64,000 nt of DNA from Holothuria scabra. Lineage: Eukaryota; Echinodermata; Holothuroidea; Aspidochirotida; Holothuriidae. The position numbers were made by a program, and so were the translations under genes. The notes beneath the pieces are model-generated. The model saw only the letters and a program-made list of their open reading frames with translations. It had not been told where the DNA came from and made no database searches. The stretch lies in contig CM074179.1 in the NCBI GenBank assembly GCA_037179385.1, forward strand, positions 30,076,046 to 30,140,045, read 5' to 3'. Shown in pieces: positions 41,901 through 50,430 of the stretch (position 1 is its first letter; each line of letters opens with the position of its first letter).

Positions 41901-43545
41901 AGGAGACCAGGATGCCTTAATTATTATAAGCACATGAAAAAAATTTGGAGGCAAGTTCTATTGGGAGTTAAGTATTTGCCTATATACCGGGGAATCTGTG
42001 TCAAAAACAAGATGTTGGAGGCATGCATGCAGCTAGGAGTCCCGGGTATAACAGGAGTAGGGGTGGGGTGGTGGCAATGACAGGAGAGAAGGGGTTATAC
42101 TTTTCTGTGCAACAATAAATATCTTGGAACTTGTGTGAGCTACTACTGTAGTATTTGGGGAGGGGATTGTAATTGTACCCCACTGTTTCCGACCCCATAT
42201 GGTACATGCACGTTGATCTGGCAAGTGGTCGAAGACAATTTTGTATGGAAATAACCTGTTCAAATAGCACCGTCGCTGCTGGAACCTATTACAGAAGATT
42301 CACATGACCAATTGAATTACCTGTTAATTCCCTGTTGACATTAACAGGTACCTGTTGTATCCCTGTTCATACCAGTTGGATACCTGTTACATATAAACAG
42401 GTACCTGTTGAATCCCTGTTCATACTGGTTGGAAACCTGTTCATACCTGTTAGTACCTGTTAATACTTGTTAATTACCTGTTAATACCTGTTCATGCCTG
42501 TTAGAATTTCAACAGGTTTCAACAGGAATTTTCTCCTGGGCATGTTGTCAGTACAGAAATTCGTCCGTTTCATTCTGCGAAAAATGGGTCTATCTCACTC
42601 GTTTAGTGTTTTCTATTTACGTTCACAGAAACGGGCACGAAGAAACAAAAACTTGAACCGAAACCGGACCGGACTATACTACAACCGAGAAACACTCACA
42701 TTGCGCCAGCAAACAAACAGCCCGGACCTCATTCAAAGAACGAGATGCTAAATCTTAGCCAAAATATTCCATAGCGAAAATAAAAGAAAGGATCCAAAAT
42801 ACTTACACCATCTGCGTAGTAAGTTATCGGTAGCATGACAGAAGGTAGCGAAGAAAGTCCCATTCTGCTCAGCTAGGATTTTCAAAAAAAGGGAAGGGGG
42901 GGGGACGATGTTAGTTAGTTCTACATTTGTTCATCATTAAAGGGAAAGCCTTTGGATACCTTGCTAGCATTTGGTTTTTCGCAAACTCATAGCACAAACT
43001 TAGAACATGTCCAGAACTGCTGGCTCCGCTTATGCGAGTCTGCAAACTTGAATAATATAATTAAAATATAAATATTTTAGAAACGGAACCTCGGAGATTC
43101 GGTCGCAAACTGTACGTAGAAGGTGTTTCGTGGCCAAATACCAGCATTACTTAAAATTCTACCAGGACTGGAACAAATGTTTACCTCCCTGAAGGGAATA
43201 AAATTGTTTCCCGGGTAGAGGGTAAAATTTCTCATACTTCTTATAATTTAATGTACAGAACAAACCATTTCTCTGGCCTAAATGTCCCTCGTGATGACCA
43301 AGTTTTCTGAGAAGAAGCCTGCCATCTTTTCACGTTTGTCTGCCCATGTATACTTTACCTGAAAGAAAAGTCAGTCCTGCTAACAATGTGAAAGCCCATC
43401 CCGCAAGTGGCACATTGGTGTTGAACTCTTCCACAGTTCCTTGTAACAGTTCTCCAGCGGATCGTACAATACCTTGAATCATAAACATGAAAATAGTTCG
43501 CGAAATGAATGCTTTCCATCTCTGAATTCTTTTGAAGTTTTTCAT
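29766..43545 (-). CDS. SLC16/monocarboxylate-transporter-like gene, 4 coding exons
   Basis: The coding exons are 43,545-43,359, 36,027-35,884, 35,353-34,601 and 29,935-29,766. All introns are GT-AG and in phase 1, and the exons total 1254 nt, which gives 417 residues plus stop without any interruption. The protein is a 12-helix major-facilitator transporter with two six-helix halves and a short central loop. Members carry lactate, pyruvate, ketone bodies or related solutes with protons across the plasma membrane; the substrate here is unknown. Landmarks are GIVRS in helix 1, LAGIGSGVVALPSF in helices 4-5, GSLFGRLS in helix 8, GGIGSTFGGLIVG in helix 11 and GSYEDVMIF before helix 12. The usual DGGWGW-type N-terminal signature is absent and the helix-5 signature is divergent. 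Introns are packed with transposable elements. Confidence 0.88.
30045..30260 (+). repeat. I/Nimb-like LINE 3' UTR fragment in SLC16 intron 3
   Basis: AAAGTAAACTTTATAGAAATTCC, TGACCCTCTCTTGTACTGTC and AGGTGATATTATTATATAAG match the 3' UTRs at 27,420 and 50,250. The terminal GTGTTGGTGTGTCG word is degenerate. It lies antisense to the host gene. Confidence 0.65.
30270..31400. other. SLC16 intron 3 sequence, SINE-like word
   Basis: Apart from GGCTCTAACTGCCAGTTCGTACTT at 31,049-31,072, which echoes the SINE-like core at 21,270-21,295, I see nothing. Around 30,655-30,805 the sequence is unusually rich in AGGCCT/CCTAGG-type words. Confidence 0.3.
31402..31465 (+). repeat. SINE-like core fragment
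   Basis: GTTGTAGAATATGCCCCCGT + ATTTCTCCCTTTCATAAGAGGTGACTAAAGGAG resembles the block at 21,138-21,205. The word (G/C)TCGTAAGAGGCGACTAA is degenerate here. See the first copy for the tentative family. Confidence 0.35.
31502..31815 (+). repeat. dispersed 290-310-bp repeat, copy B
   Basis: It matches 3768-4062 over its full length: TTAAAGGCAGTCATTCG at the left, CAAAACTCTCAATTGGTACA in the middle and GATGAAAATATGCCTTTA at the right. The terminal TTAAAGGCA/TGCCTTTA inverted repeat and sharp ends suggest a small non-autonomous DNA transposon. It retains about 20 bases missing in copy A. Confidence 0.75.
31850..32625 (+). repeat. cluster of I/Nimb-like LINE 3' fragments
   Basis: Three pieces follow one another: a tail at 31,850-31,905, an RNase H fragment (LAWVSSHMGKRGNEKG...LAKEYLQME, 31,955-32,045) joined to a tail at 32,075-32,125, and a C-terminal piece with CRIGHT-like and DFPVTVNHILIDC residues leading to another tail at 32,580-32,625. 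All are plus strand, antisense to the host gene. Each has internal deletions, so they are separate decayed insertions or one rearranged copy. Confidence 0.65.
32630..32763 (+). repeat. SINE-like fragment
   Basis: The segment ends with CCTATTGCCGTTGTGCGTGATGCTCCGCG, which matches CCTACTGCCTTTGTGCGTGG + TGCTCCGC at 53,182-53,209 in the tRNA-headed SINE. The upstream AGCCGGGAGGTCCGGAGTGCGA is a poor tRNA B-box remnant. It abuts the MITE target site. Confidence 0.45.
32764..33353. mobile_element. 590-bp MITE with ~65-bp TIRs and GTAAG target duplication
   Basis: The left end CAGTTCGGAAGACAACCTCT and the reverse complement of the right end, CAGTTCGGGAGATAACCGTT, are inverted repeats. They continue through TTTCGGG(G/T)GAAAAT and TTCACCCGATC(A/G)GG(G/A)GAAAAT. 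GTAAG flanks both sides (32,759-32,763 and 33,354-33,358). The interior is non-coding. It sits in the last intron of the SLC16-like gene. The superfamily is not determined. Confidence 0.85.
33360..34594. other. SLC16 intron 3 sequence with poly-C run
   Basis: A run of 19 C lies at about 33,442-33,460. The rest shows no recognised element or exon. Open frames are short and lack motifs. Confidence 0.3.
34601..35353 (-). CDS. SLC16-like large central exon
   Basis: The acceptor is TATTTCTCACAG and the donor is GTAAGT at 34,600-34,595. Its 251 codons encode the end of helix 4 to helix 11: ALPSFIALRDCFDNSFGRVN, helix 5-6 (ATLLVANVSGFVFPLLVEYW), the loop PSYRKSKEDETHLK, and helices 7-11. The Arg in GSLFGRLS of helix 8 corresponds in position to a residue important for substrate and proton coupling in SLC16 proteins. 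The frame has no stops. Confidence 0.9.
35518..35585 (-). repeat. I/Nimb-like LINE 3' tail in SLC16 intron 2
   Basis: On the minus strand it reads GACACCATATAACAGATTCG, then TGTTGACGTGTCGTTAAATC and TCGTCTAACG, the conserved end of the family. It is in the same sense as the host gene. Confidence 0.7.
35884..36027 (-). CDS. SLC16-like second coding exon
   Basis: The acceptor is CGTCAATTCAG and the donor GTACGTGC follows LILAG. Its 48 codons encode helices 2-4: APLAQQVLQVFSYR and the conserved GGLLFSAGVMYVGLLANNTS. This aligns without gaps to the usual GPLAS.L...FG.R....GG..... pattern. The 530-bp intron that follows holds an inverted I/Nimb LINE tail (35,522-35,580). Confidence 0.87.
36030..37438. 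other. SLC16 intron 1, AT-rich, no recognised element
   Basis: I see no exon, RNA or transposon signature between the second coding exon and the foldback-like element. Confidence 0.3.
37452..37740 (+). repeat. left CAGGT subterminal array
   Basis: More than twenty copies of AACAGG(T) are spaced mostly 10-20 bases apart, for example TGAACAGGTCTNAACAGGT, with a second variant CAACTGGTCTTCAACAGGTG. The unit is the inverse of the right array. Confidence 0.8.
41275..41340. repeat. TAACGTTA word cluster
   Basis: GTAACGTTAC, GTAACGTTAG and CTAACGTTAGG occur within 60 bases. The same 8-base palindrome recurs at about 17,815 and 17,876. I give it no function. Confidence 0.4.
42310..42530 (-). repeat. 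right CAGGT subterminal array
   Basis: Repeated ACCTGTT units (TTCATACCTGTTAGTACCTG and variants such as TATCCCTGTTCAT) form the inverted counterpart of the left array. Self-complementary steps such as AACAGGTACCTGTT occur in both arrays. Confidence 0.8.
42590..42735 (-). repeat. Tx1-like LINE untranslated fragment
   Basis: TACGTTCACAGAAACGGGCACG and CGAAACCGGACCGG resemble the minus-sense UTR blocks at 14,925-14,960 and 15,600-15,645. It lies between the foldback-like element and the candidate exon. Confidence 0.4.
42807..42872 (-). other. candidate 66-nt exon in SLC16 intron 1
   Basis: A good acceptor (TTGAAAATCCTAG) and a strong donor (GTAAGT) bound 66 nt. In phase 0 it reads LSRMGLSSLPSVMLPITYYA and then DG, which looks like a transporter helix 2 of the SLC16 type. 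However, the flanking coding exons are in phase 1, where it would read as an unrelated polar peptide, and they already join perfectly without it. It may be a remnant of a duplicated paralogue, an alternative exon, or chance. Confidence 0.35.
43359..43545 (-). CDS. SLC16-like first coding exon
   Basis: I chose the ATG at 43,545 (MKNFKRIQRWKAF). It lies 4 bases after a good acceptor (TCAATTCACAG), which implies an untranslated upstream exon. Helix 1 is FISRTIFMFMIQGIVRSAGE, and then EEFNTNVPLAGW matches the family's EF....S..SW segment. The donor is CAG|GTAAAG. Upstream non-coding exons and the promoter were not identified. Alternative starts upstream in the same frame lack an ATG. Confidence 0.82.
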
Positions 43546-43599
43546 GTTCCTGTGAATTGAGGAGACCTCAATTGCCAACAAACATATGTAGAAGCACGA

Positions 43600-44085
43600 T
43601 TAATATTCTATCTCAAGTAGAGACGTTACGCCTCCCTGTTACTGTGTTTAACGGTTATTTTAATATCAGCAGGCTTCCAATATTTTTTTTCTTTTAAACG
43701 TACATCGAAAGAGGCACGCGTTTTACCTTTTCCTTACCTTTGGTAAGTTTGTACCATATTTTGGTAATTTAACGATTTTTTCCCCTTTTTTATGCTGGTA
43801 GCGATATTGACACGATCCAAACGAATGCTTTGACGGTAGTCGTTAACATGTAATTAACGAACCTGCCAATTGTGAATGGATTTGATGGCTCTTATAAAAT
43901 CACACCCTGTTAAATTCTGTAGCTAATATGTAAATCTGATGTTAAACTCCTGTGAATGCATTAAATTGCTTACATTCAAAAAAAAAAACAACACCAGTGA
44001 GCCACAACTTGAAAAAAAGCCGGAGACGTAGTTGATTAGAAAGAAGCGGAGTCATGAAACCTTAAGGAAAATAGTCCTATTATCA
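43600..44085. other. region upstream of the SLC16 start; no exon found
   Basis: This should contain 5' untranslated exons or the promoter of the transporter. I see no TATA box or clear first exon. The A10 run at about 43,978-43,987 and the nearby AGTGAGCCACAACTTGAAAAA (similar to 53,229-53,249) suggest a SINE end. Confidence 0.3.
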
Positions 44086-44087
44086 TC

Positions 44088-44340
44088 GACTGTTGTGAAT
44101 TACTCCCAAATTCGCAAGAATAAGGCAAACTCTTCCCTTATTCTACGATTCTTTTTAACAAAAGTAAACTTTATATAGAGCTTGGGACATGACTCCCGCA
44201 TTCAAGACCTAGTTCAAATTTACCCCGTTTCCCCCTTTTAGCCTAGGTAATTTCACCCCAACATTGCAATATTTTCACTTCTAGGTGACATTATATGACA
44301 GTTCGTGTTGGTTTGTCGTTACATCCGGCTAAAGTTGATT
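44088..44340 (+). repeat. I/Nimb-like LINE C-terminal/3' fragment
   Basis: It begins with the C-terminal words (ATTACTCCCAAATTCGCAAGAATAAG), continues through AAAAGTAAACTTTATATAGA and ends TGACAGTTCGTGTTGGTTTG + TCGTTACATCCGGCTAA, the family 3' signature. Confidence 0.7.
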
Positions 44341-44925
44341 TAGCATGTTAACACCTTAAAGAAGATTAAGACTATTATTTTGTTGTTGTTGTTGTTGTCG
44401 TCGTTGTCGTTGTCAAGACGCAGTGGTGCTACGTCATTTTTCAAAAGAAAAAAAATGAAATAGCACTGTCTGCACTTTGTGGAACAATATTTATTTAAAC
44501 GTGATGCAAGTAATGGACTCAATCATTGTGTGACATTTTCCTTATGTCTTGGTTAAGCAGCTCAATGCAATGCAAGGAATTAACGTATACAACGAAGCAG
44601 AGTAGCATCAAAATGTTATCCGTGCTTTAAAGGTCTGTAAGGAAATTATCAAATGCTGTGATATGTGATGTAGAATGCATTAAAATTTTCATCAAAACCC
44701 CTCAAGTGATTTTTCATTTGTCCCATTAGTAAACACTAAGTGAGGACAAAAACTTGTAATGTCAGAAGAGGCAAATATACCACATATAACATAACAGGTT
44801 CAAGGGCAAAGGGGAGCTCTAAAGGCCTTCCTGGTACCCAGACACTCCCCCTGCCCCCTTTAAAAACGAAAAAAAAAAAGAAAAAACCACCAACACCTAA
44901 CGAGCACAGAAAACTTTAGTTTCTA
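44341..44925. other. spacer with GTT/GTC triplet run
   Basis: GTTGTTGTTGTTGTTGTCGTCGTTGTCGTTGTC occurs at 44,383-44,415. No gene is recognised. Confidence 0.35.
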
Positions 44926-44929
44926 CCAC

Positions 44930-45396
44930 AGCCATTAGGGGAACTTGTCAATGTTTACTTTAAAGCGGTGCACTGATGTGGAGTTAACAACCTATTCAGG
45001 CAGGCTATTCCACTCATTGTAAACCCTATGAGAGAAACTGAAGTTCCAAATGTCACGTCGAGCGAAAGGCTTATCGGGTTTTTTACAATGGCACCTTACC
45101 CGAGGATTATTTTGGCACCTTAAAATAACTACAGGCTGGCAAAGGAATCCCTGCAGAAAGAAGTTCGCAAACCTGGAGCATGTCTCCTCCAATCCACCTC
45201 GGCTCCGAAATTGTAAGCCCTAGCGGCTTTAACCTTTCGATATAAGGTGCATTTTTTACGTCACGTATGTGACTAGTGGTTCTTCTCTGAACTTCCTCTC
45301 TAAATAAAAGCAATTTGTCCTTTTCATACTAGTGACTCCAGGTCTGTGCAGCATAGTCGAGGTGGAGTCTTATCATCTGCTCATACAGCTGGGTAG
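44930..45396 (-). pseudogene. CR1-like LINE reverse-transcriptase C-terminus
   Basis: The minus strand reads LYEQMIRLHLDYAAQTWSH, a stop, then YEKDKLLLFREEVQRRTTSH, IRDVKNAPYIERLKPLGL and, in shifted frames, RWIGGDMLQVCELL, FSHRVYNEWNSLPE and VVNSTSVHRFKVNIDKF. This is the thumb/connection end of CR1/Rex-type LINE RTs (VRPHLEYA..VWSP......E.VQRR.T..I...). At least one stop and two frame changes mark it as dead. Sequence upstream of the thumb is missing. Confidence 0.82.
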
Positions 45397-45399
45397 GAC

Positions 45400-45830
45400 G
45401 TTAAACTGCATCTGGTTGTGGAGTTTGTTTAAACGTGGGAATGATGAGTTTACCCTTTGCCACGACTGCCTCCGGGACACCCTTGGGCAAGGTTTTCCTG
45501 TATATTTGTCCAGTGCTTTTTACGTGTTGTTGCCTTCGGGCGTGGTGTTGCGCTCAGGCATGGTGTTGCCTTCGTGTGTGGGGTGTTCGCGAGGCGCGGT
45601 GTTAGATGTGCTTGGTTTTTGTCTTGGGGAGGGGAGGGGTTGTGAGTGAGTTGGCGGGTTGTTGGGGTGTGGTTGGTGCGTCTTTTTCTATTGTCACAAA
45701 CCTTAATGTTTCATGTTTTGTGTGTTGATGGTAGAGGGTTAGTGTTTGTGTTTTTTGGCGTGCCTGTTTCTATGTACGTTTTGGAAAGCTGCTTATACAC
45801 TTTCTTAAATAAAACTTAAAATTTGTCTAG
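45400..45830 (+). repeat. G/T-rich Tx1-like LINE untranslated fragment
   Basis: GAGTTGGCGGGTTGTTGGGG, GGTGCGTCTTTT and GTGCCTGTTTCTATGTACG match the minus-sense untranslated block at 8690-9075 and 14,925-14,945. It ends with an AATAAAACTTAAAA-type A-rich stretch at 45,808-45,822, which may be the 3' end of a copy. Open frames through it are a composition effect. Confidence 0.45.
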
Positions 45831-46800
45831 ATCAACCCAAGCAACCTATTTGTCCTTGCAGCAGTAGCTGATCACTGTTTACGTGGCTTTTAATCTATCT
45901 CTAGGTCATTCTCAAATCAGTTAATTTAAAATTGTACCATTCATGGTATTATCATAGCAGGAACTCTTTGAACCAAACAGAGGACTGCGCACTTATCCGC
46001 ATTAAAAAACTAGAAATATTTCTAAAGTATAAAACCATAAAAATAGCCTATCGGAATCTCCTGAAAGCAGTTAGGGAAAGTTAAGTATCATTCATCATTC
46101 GCGGTTCTTCTGTTTTTTCTTTGCTTTTATGATAATTTATACTTCATGATTATAAAATTCCAGGAGATCATGTACACTTGGTATTACTTCTTTCAACCCG
46201 ACCGAAATATTATGACAAAAAATGCACGCTGCCAATGTTGCTCTGTGTTTGGGGCAACATTGGCAGTTAAAGGGGTTTATTGCGTTTAAAATGCTGAAGC
46301 ATAACATTTAAAGTAAATAGCTCTTGTCATTTTCTAATCATTCAGTCCCAACAATAAACCTCAGCAATAGCTTCATATTCCTAAAATATGCACAAGAAGA
46401 GTTATGGAAGTTGCATCTTTTGAAATGTTGAGAGTTTGGGTGAACAAATTATTCTTTAGCAAAAAACAACTGAATTTCTATCTGAGAGAAACTTACTTGT
46501 TGAAGGAAGGCTATCATACGGCTTTATTTTTAATTATTTCTCACTCTTTGCAAATAATATTTGTTTTAAAAGTATGAATGTTCCTTGTAAAACAAACTCG
46601 GTATTTCCCTTCAAAGTATTAAAATTGAAAAGGCGGTTATTGCTCAGAGCATGTTATACAGGCACGCATTTTTTCTCCGTTCCTCACGGCAACTATATAT
46701 GATCCAGAATTAGGCTAAATATTGTAGAAGGGTATATCATGGAAATCCCCTGTCCCCAATACTGAAGAATTTTTGGTTTCGATGATAAGAGAAACCTACG
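45831..46800. other. AT-rich spacer without recognised gene
   Basis: No motif, RNA gene or element end is recognised. Confidence 0.3.
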
Positions 46801-46805
46801 CAATC

Positions 46806-49350
46806 ATGATGGCGTGTGTATGTATGTGTGTGTGTATGTGCGTGTGTTTGTGACGCTTTGCTTCTTAGCACGATATCTCAAGATAGGAATGTCTGACAGT
46901 TTTCAAACTTGTTACATGGATTCGCCATATTGAGAGGAAGAACCCTATTGTTTTTAATGGAGTTCAAAGGTCATCTGGGGTCACGGGGGGTCAAAGGCTG
47001 AAAATCTTGTTAGCACGATATCTCAAGATAGGAAACTTGGATAGATTTCATATTTGGTATGTGGATGCGTCATAGTCAGAAGATGGTCCCTGTAGTTTTT
47101 GATGGAGGTCAAACGTCATCTGGGGTCACCAGGGGCCAAAGACTGAAAATCTTGTTAGCACGATATCTCAAGATAGGAAACTTGGATAGATTTCATATTT
47201 AGTATGTGGATGCGTTATTGTCAGAAGATGGTCTCTACTGTTTTTGATAGAGGTCAAAGGTCATTCGGGGTCACGGGGGGTCCAAGGCTGAAAATCTTAT
47301 TAGCACGATATCTCAAGAAAGGAAACTTGGATAGATTTCATATTTGGTATGTGGATGGGTTAAGGTCAGAAGATGGTTCCTATAGTTTTTGACGGAGATC
47401 ATCTGGGATCACCAGGGGTCAAAGAATGAAAACTTTGTTCGCATGATATCTCAAGATAAGAAACTTGGATCGATTTCATATTTGGTATGTGGATGTGTTA
47501 CTGTCAGAAGATGGTCCCTATTGTTTTTGATGGAGGTCAAAGGTCATCTGGGTTCACCAGGGGTCAAAGACTGAAAATCTTGTTAGCACGATATCTCAAG
47601 ATAAGAAACCTAGATTTCATATTTAGTATGTGCATGTGTTACGGTCAGAAGATGGTCCCTATTGTTTTTGATGGAGGTCAAAGGTCATCTGGGGTCACCG
47701 GGGGTCAAAGGCTGAAAATCTTGTTAGCACGATATCTCAAGATAAGAAAATTGGATAGATTTCATATTTGGTATGTGGATACGTTATTGTCAGAAGATGG
47801 TCTCTACTGTTTTTGATGGAGGTCAAAGGTCATCTGGGGTCATTAGGGGTCAAAGACTGAAAATCTTGTTAGCACGATATCTCAAGATAGGAAACTTGGA
47901 TAGATTTCGTATGTGGTATGTGGATACGTTATTGTCAGAAGATGGTCCCTATTGTTTTTGATGGGAGGTCAAATGTCTTCTGGGGTGACCAGGGGTCAAA
48001 GGCAGAAAATATTGTTAGCACGATATCTCAAGATAGGAAACTTGGATAGATTTCATATTTGGTATGTGGATGGGTTAAGGTCAGAAGATGGTTCTTATAG
48101 TTTTTGACGGAGATCATCTGGGATCACCAGGGGTCAAAGAATGAAAGCTTTGTTCGCACGATACCTCAAGATAAGAAACTTGGATAGATTTCATATTTGG
48201 TATGTGGATGTGTTACGGTCAGAAGATGGTCCCTATTGTTTTTGATGGAGGTCAAAGGTCATCTGGGTTCACCAGGCGTCAAAGACTGATAATCTTGTCA
48301 GCACGATATCTCAAGATAAGAAAATTGGATAGATTTCATATTTGGTATGTGGATACGTTATTGTCAGAAGATGGTCTCTACTGTTTTTGATGGAGGTCAA
48401 AGGTCATCTGGGGTCATTAGGGGTCAAAGGCTGAAAATATTGTTAGCACGATATCTCAAGAAAGGAAACTTGGATAGATTTCGTATTTGGTATGTGGATG
48501 TGTTATGGTCAGAAAATGGTCCCTATTGTTTTTGATGGGAGGTCAAATGTCTTCTGGGGTGACCAGGGGTCAAAGGCTGAAAATATTGTTAGCACGATAT
48601 CTCAAAATAGGGAACTTGGATCGATTTCATATTTGGTATGTGGATGGGTTAAGTTCAGAAGATGGTTCTTATAGTTTTTGACGGAGATCATCTGGGATCA
48701 CCGTGCGTCAAAGACTGAAAATCTTGTCAGCACGATATCTCAAGATAAGAAAATTGGATAGATTTCATATTTGGTATGTGGATACGTTATTGTCAGAAGA
48801 TGGTCTCTACTGTTTTTGATGGAGGTCAAAGGTCATCTGGGGTCATTGGGGTCAAAGGCTGAAAATATTGTTAGCACGATATCTCAATAAAGGAAACTTG
48901 GATAGATTTCGTATGTGGTATGTGGATATGTTATGGTCAGAAAATGGTCCCTATTGTTTTTGATGGGAGGTCAAATGTCTTCTGGGGTGACCAGGGGTCA
49001 AAGGCTGAAAATATTGTTAGCACGATATCTCAAAATAGGAAACTTGGATCGATTTCATATTCGGTATGTGGATGCGTTAAGGTCAGAAGATGGTCCCTTT
49101 TGTTTTTGACGGAGGTCAAAGGTCATCTGGGGTCACTGGGGGTCCAAGGGTGAAAATATTGTTAGCATGGTTTACCAAGAAAGGAAACTTGGATAGATTC
49201 TTAATATTTTGTATGTGGACCCGTTATTGTCAGAAGATGGTCCCTTTGTTCGTATGTGGACGCGTTATTGTCAGAAGATGGTCCCTTTGTTCGTATGTGG
49301 ACGCGTTATTGTCAGAAGATGGTCCCTATTTTTTGGAGGAGGTCAAAGGT
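46806..49350 (+). repeat. 145-bp tandem array, ~17 units, rich in AGGTCA half-sites
   Basis: After a (GT)n head and TTTGTGACGCTTTGCTT, about 17 units of 141-146 bp follow. Each contains GCACGATATCTCAAGA, GGTATGTGGAT, GTCAGAAGATGGTCCCTATT and the GGTCA box. Nine units here contain the perfect word AGGTCAAAGGTCA, and most continue TCTGGGGTCACCAGGGGTCA. Higher-order similarity exists: alternate units share TTTTGATGGGAGGTCAAATG or TGACGGAGATCATCTGGGAT variants. The last units shorten to a 52-bp CGTTATTGTCAGAAGATGG repeat at 49,210-49,330. The same family occurs at 2.7-3.8 kb. No protein is encoded. Confidence 0.9.
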
Positions 49351-49494
49351 CATCTGATGATGAGATTATTTGAAATGGAACATTTGTGTATCATCGAAAC
49401 CTCAATGCAGTTTTGCATTCTGGTTAAAGAATTATTTTTTAAAATCCATTTTGTGGATATGTGACTATATTGTGTACCCTGTGACACTTCTAAT

Positions 49495-50430
49495 TGACCC
49501 TTATCAATACGCTTATATTCGCCAGAAATACTAAGCCGTGCCCGACGTAAAAACTTTGAAAGGCTGCGTCATCATGTTGTGACGTCCTCGAAAATCAGAC
49601 TACCGAATGATGCATCAATATGTACTGCCGAACTCAAGGCACTGATGATAGCATTCGATCTGATTGAGAAGTAGAATAGCGGCCGGTTCATTGCGTTCAC
49701 ATACTCACGTTCAAGCCTTTAAGCACTACAAGGCAATGATCTTTAACCCCCTTTGGTAATAGATCTCCGTGAAGCTTACTCCAACTTGGTTCAACTACGG
49801 AAATCTAATGTGCTTGCTTGGGTCCCTAGTCACGTGGGCATACGAGGAAGCGAAAGAGTCGACTTGCTAAAGAAGCCCTACCGATAGACATAACCAAGAC
49901 AGACTTGCCCCACACTGACTACCGGCCTAACATCTATGGTTTTATAAAATCAAAATGACAAGAACTGCGAAACTCCTTTCCCGAAAGCAAACTTTACCGA
50001 ATAGAACCTACGGTAGCAACTGGGGGAAGGGAGACCCTAGTAAACGGAGGAAGAATAAAGTCCTGACTAGGGCTCGCATCGGTCACACTCACCTTTCCTC
50101 TGCCCTGCCCATTTACTTCACGGGGATGGGAGACCATGCTCTATACCCTGTGACTGTGCTGTCACCGTCACTCTCGTAAATACTATACCGTGTCCGCCCT
50201 GAAAACTTTTTGAACAGGTAGATTCTCTTATTCTTGGTTTTCTCAAGGCGAGAAGACCTCACGGAAATTTCTGACATGGCTCCCGCTTTAACCTACACAT
50301 TTTGTAGAAATTGACCCTCTCTTGTTCTGCCTTTTGGTAGTTTTACGCCGTTTTTCTAGGTGACACTGTCAGACTGTATAACACACTTGTACTGAGGTGT
50401 CGTTAAATCCCACCTAACAATCAACATTAC
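49495..50430 (+). pseudogene. I/Nimb-like LINE RNase H fragment with 3' end
   Basis: This parallels 26,700-27,625 at the DNA level: CAGACTACCGAATGATGCAT, RNase H pieces (AELKALMIAFDLIEK, WVPSHVGIRGSERVD), LTRARIGHTHLS, CDCAVTV-like residues and the tail TGTACTGAGGTGTCGTTAAA + TCCCACCTAAC. A 5' piece at 49,515-49,545 is a displaced copy of the ARQKYY..PD segment. Many stops and deletions show that it is old. Confidence 0.8.

Larger units (their letters stand above)
37439..42540. mobile_element. 5.1-kb foldback-like non-autonomous element with repeat-array ends
   Basis: The left end CCCAGGGAAAATTCCTGTTG and the reverse complement of the right end, CCCAGGAGAAAATTCCTGTT, are inverted repeats. 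Behind each lies a 230-290-bp array of short units built on AACAGGT (left) or its complement ACCTGTT (right). The 4.5-kb AT-rich interior has no long reading frame and no transposase motif. Inverted termini made of short tandem subrepeats recall foldback elements. The target duplication is unclear (CA on both sides at best). It fills most of intron 1 of the SLC16-like gene. Confidence 0.6.

Noticed and set aside
37439..42540. Polinton/Maverick or Helitron identity for the 5.1-kb element
   Set aside because: No polymerase B, integrase, ATPase, capsid or Rep/helicase motif is present, and the ends do not match the AG- or TC...CTRR-type termini expected of those classes.
46806..49464. Series of 60-120-codon open frames through the tandem array
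   Set aside because: They repeat with the 145-bp unit and translate the same DNA in different frames. No start context, splice site or family supports a protein.
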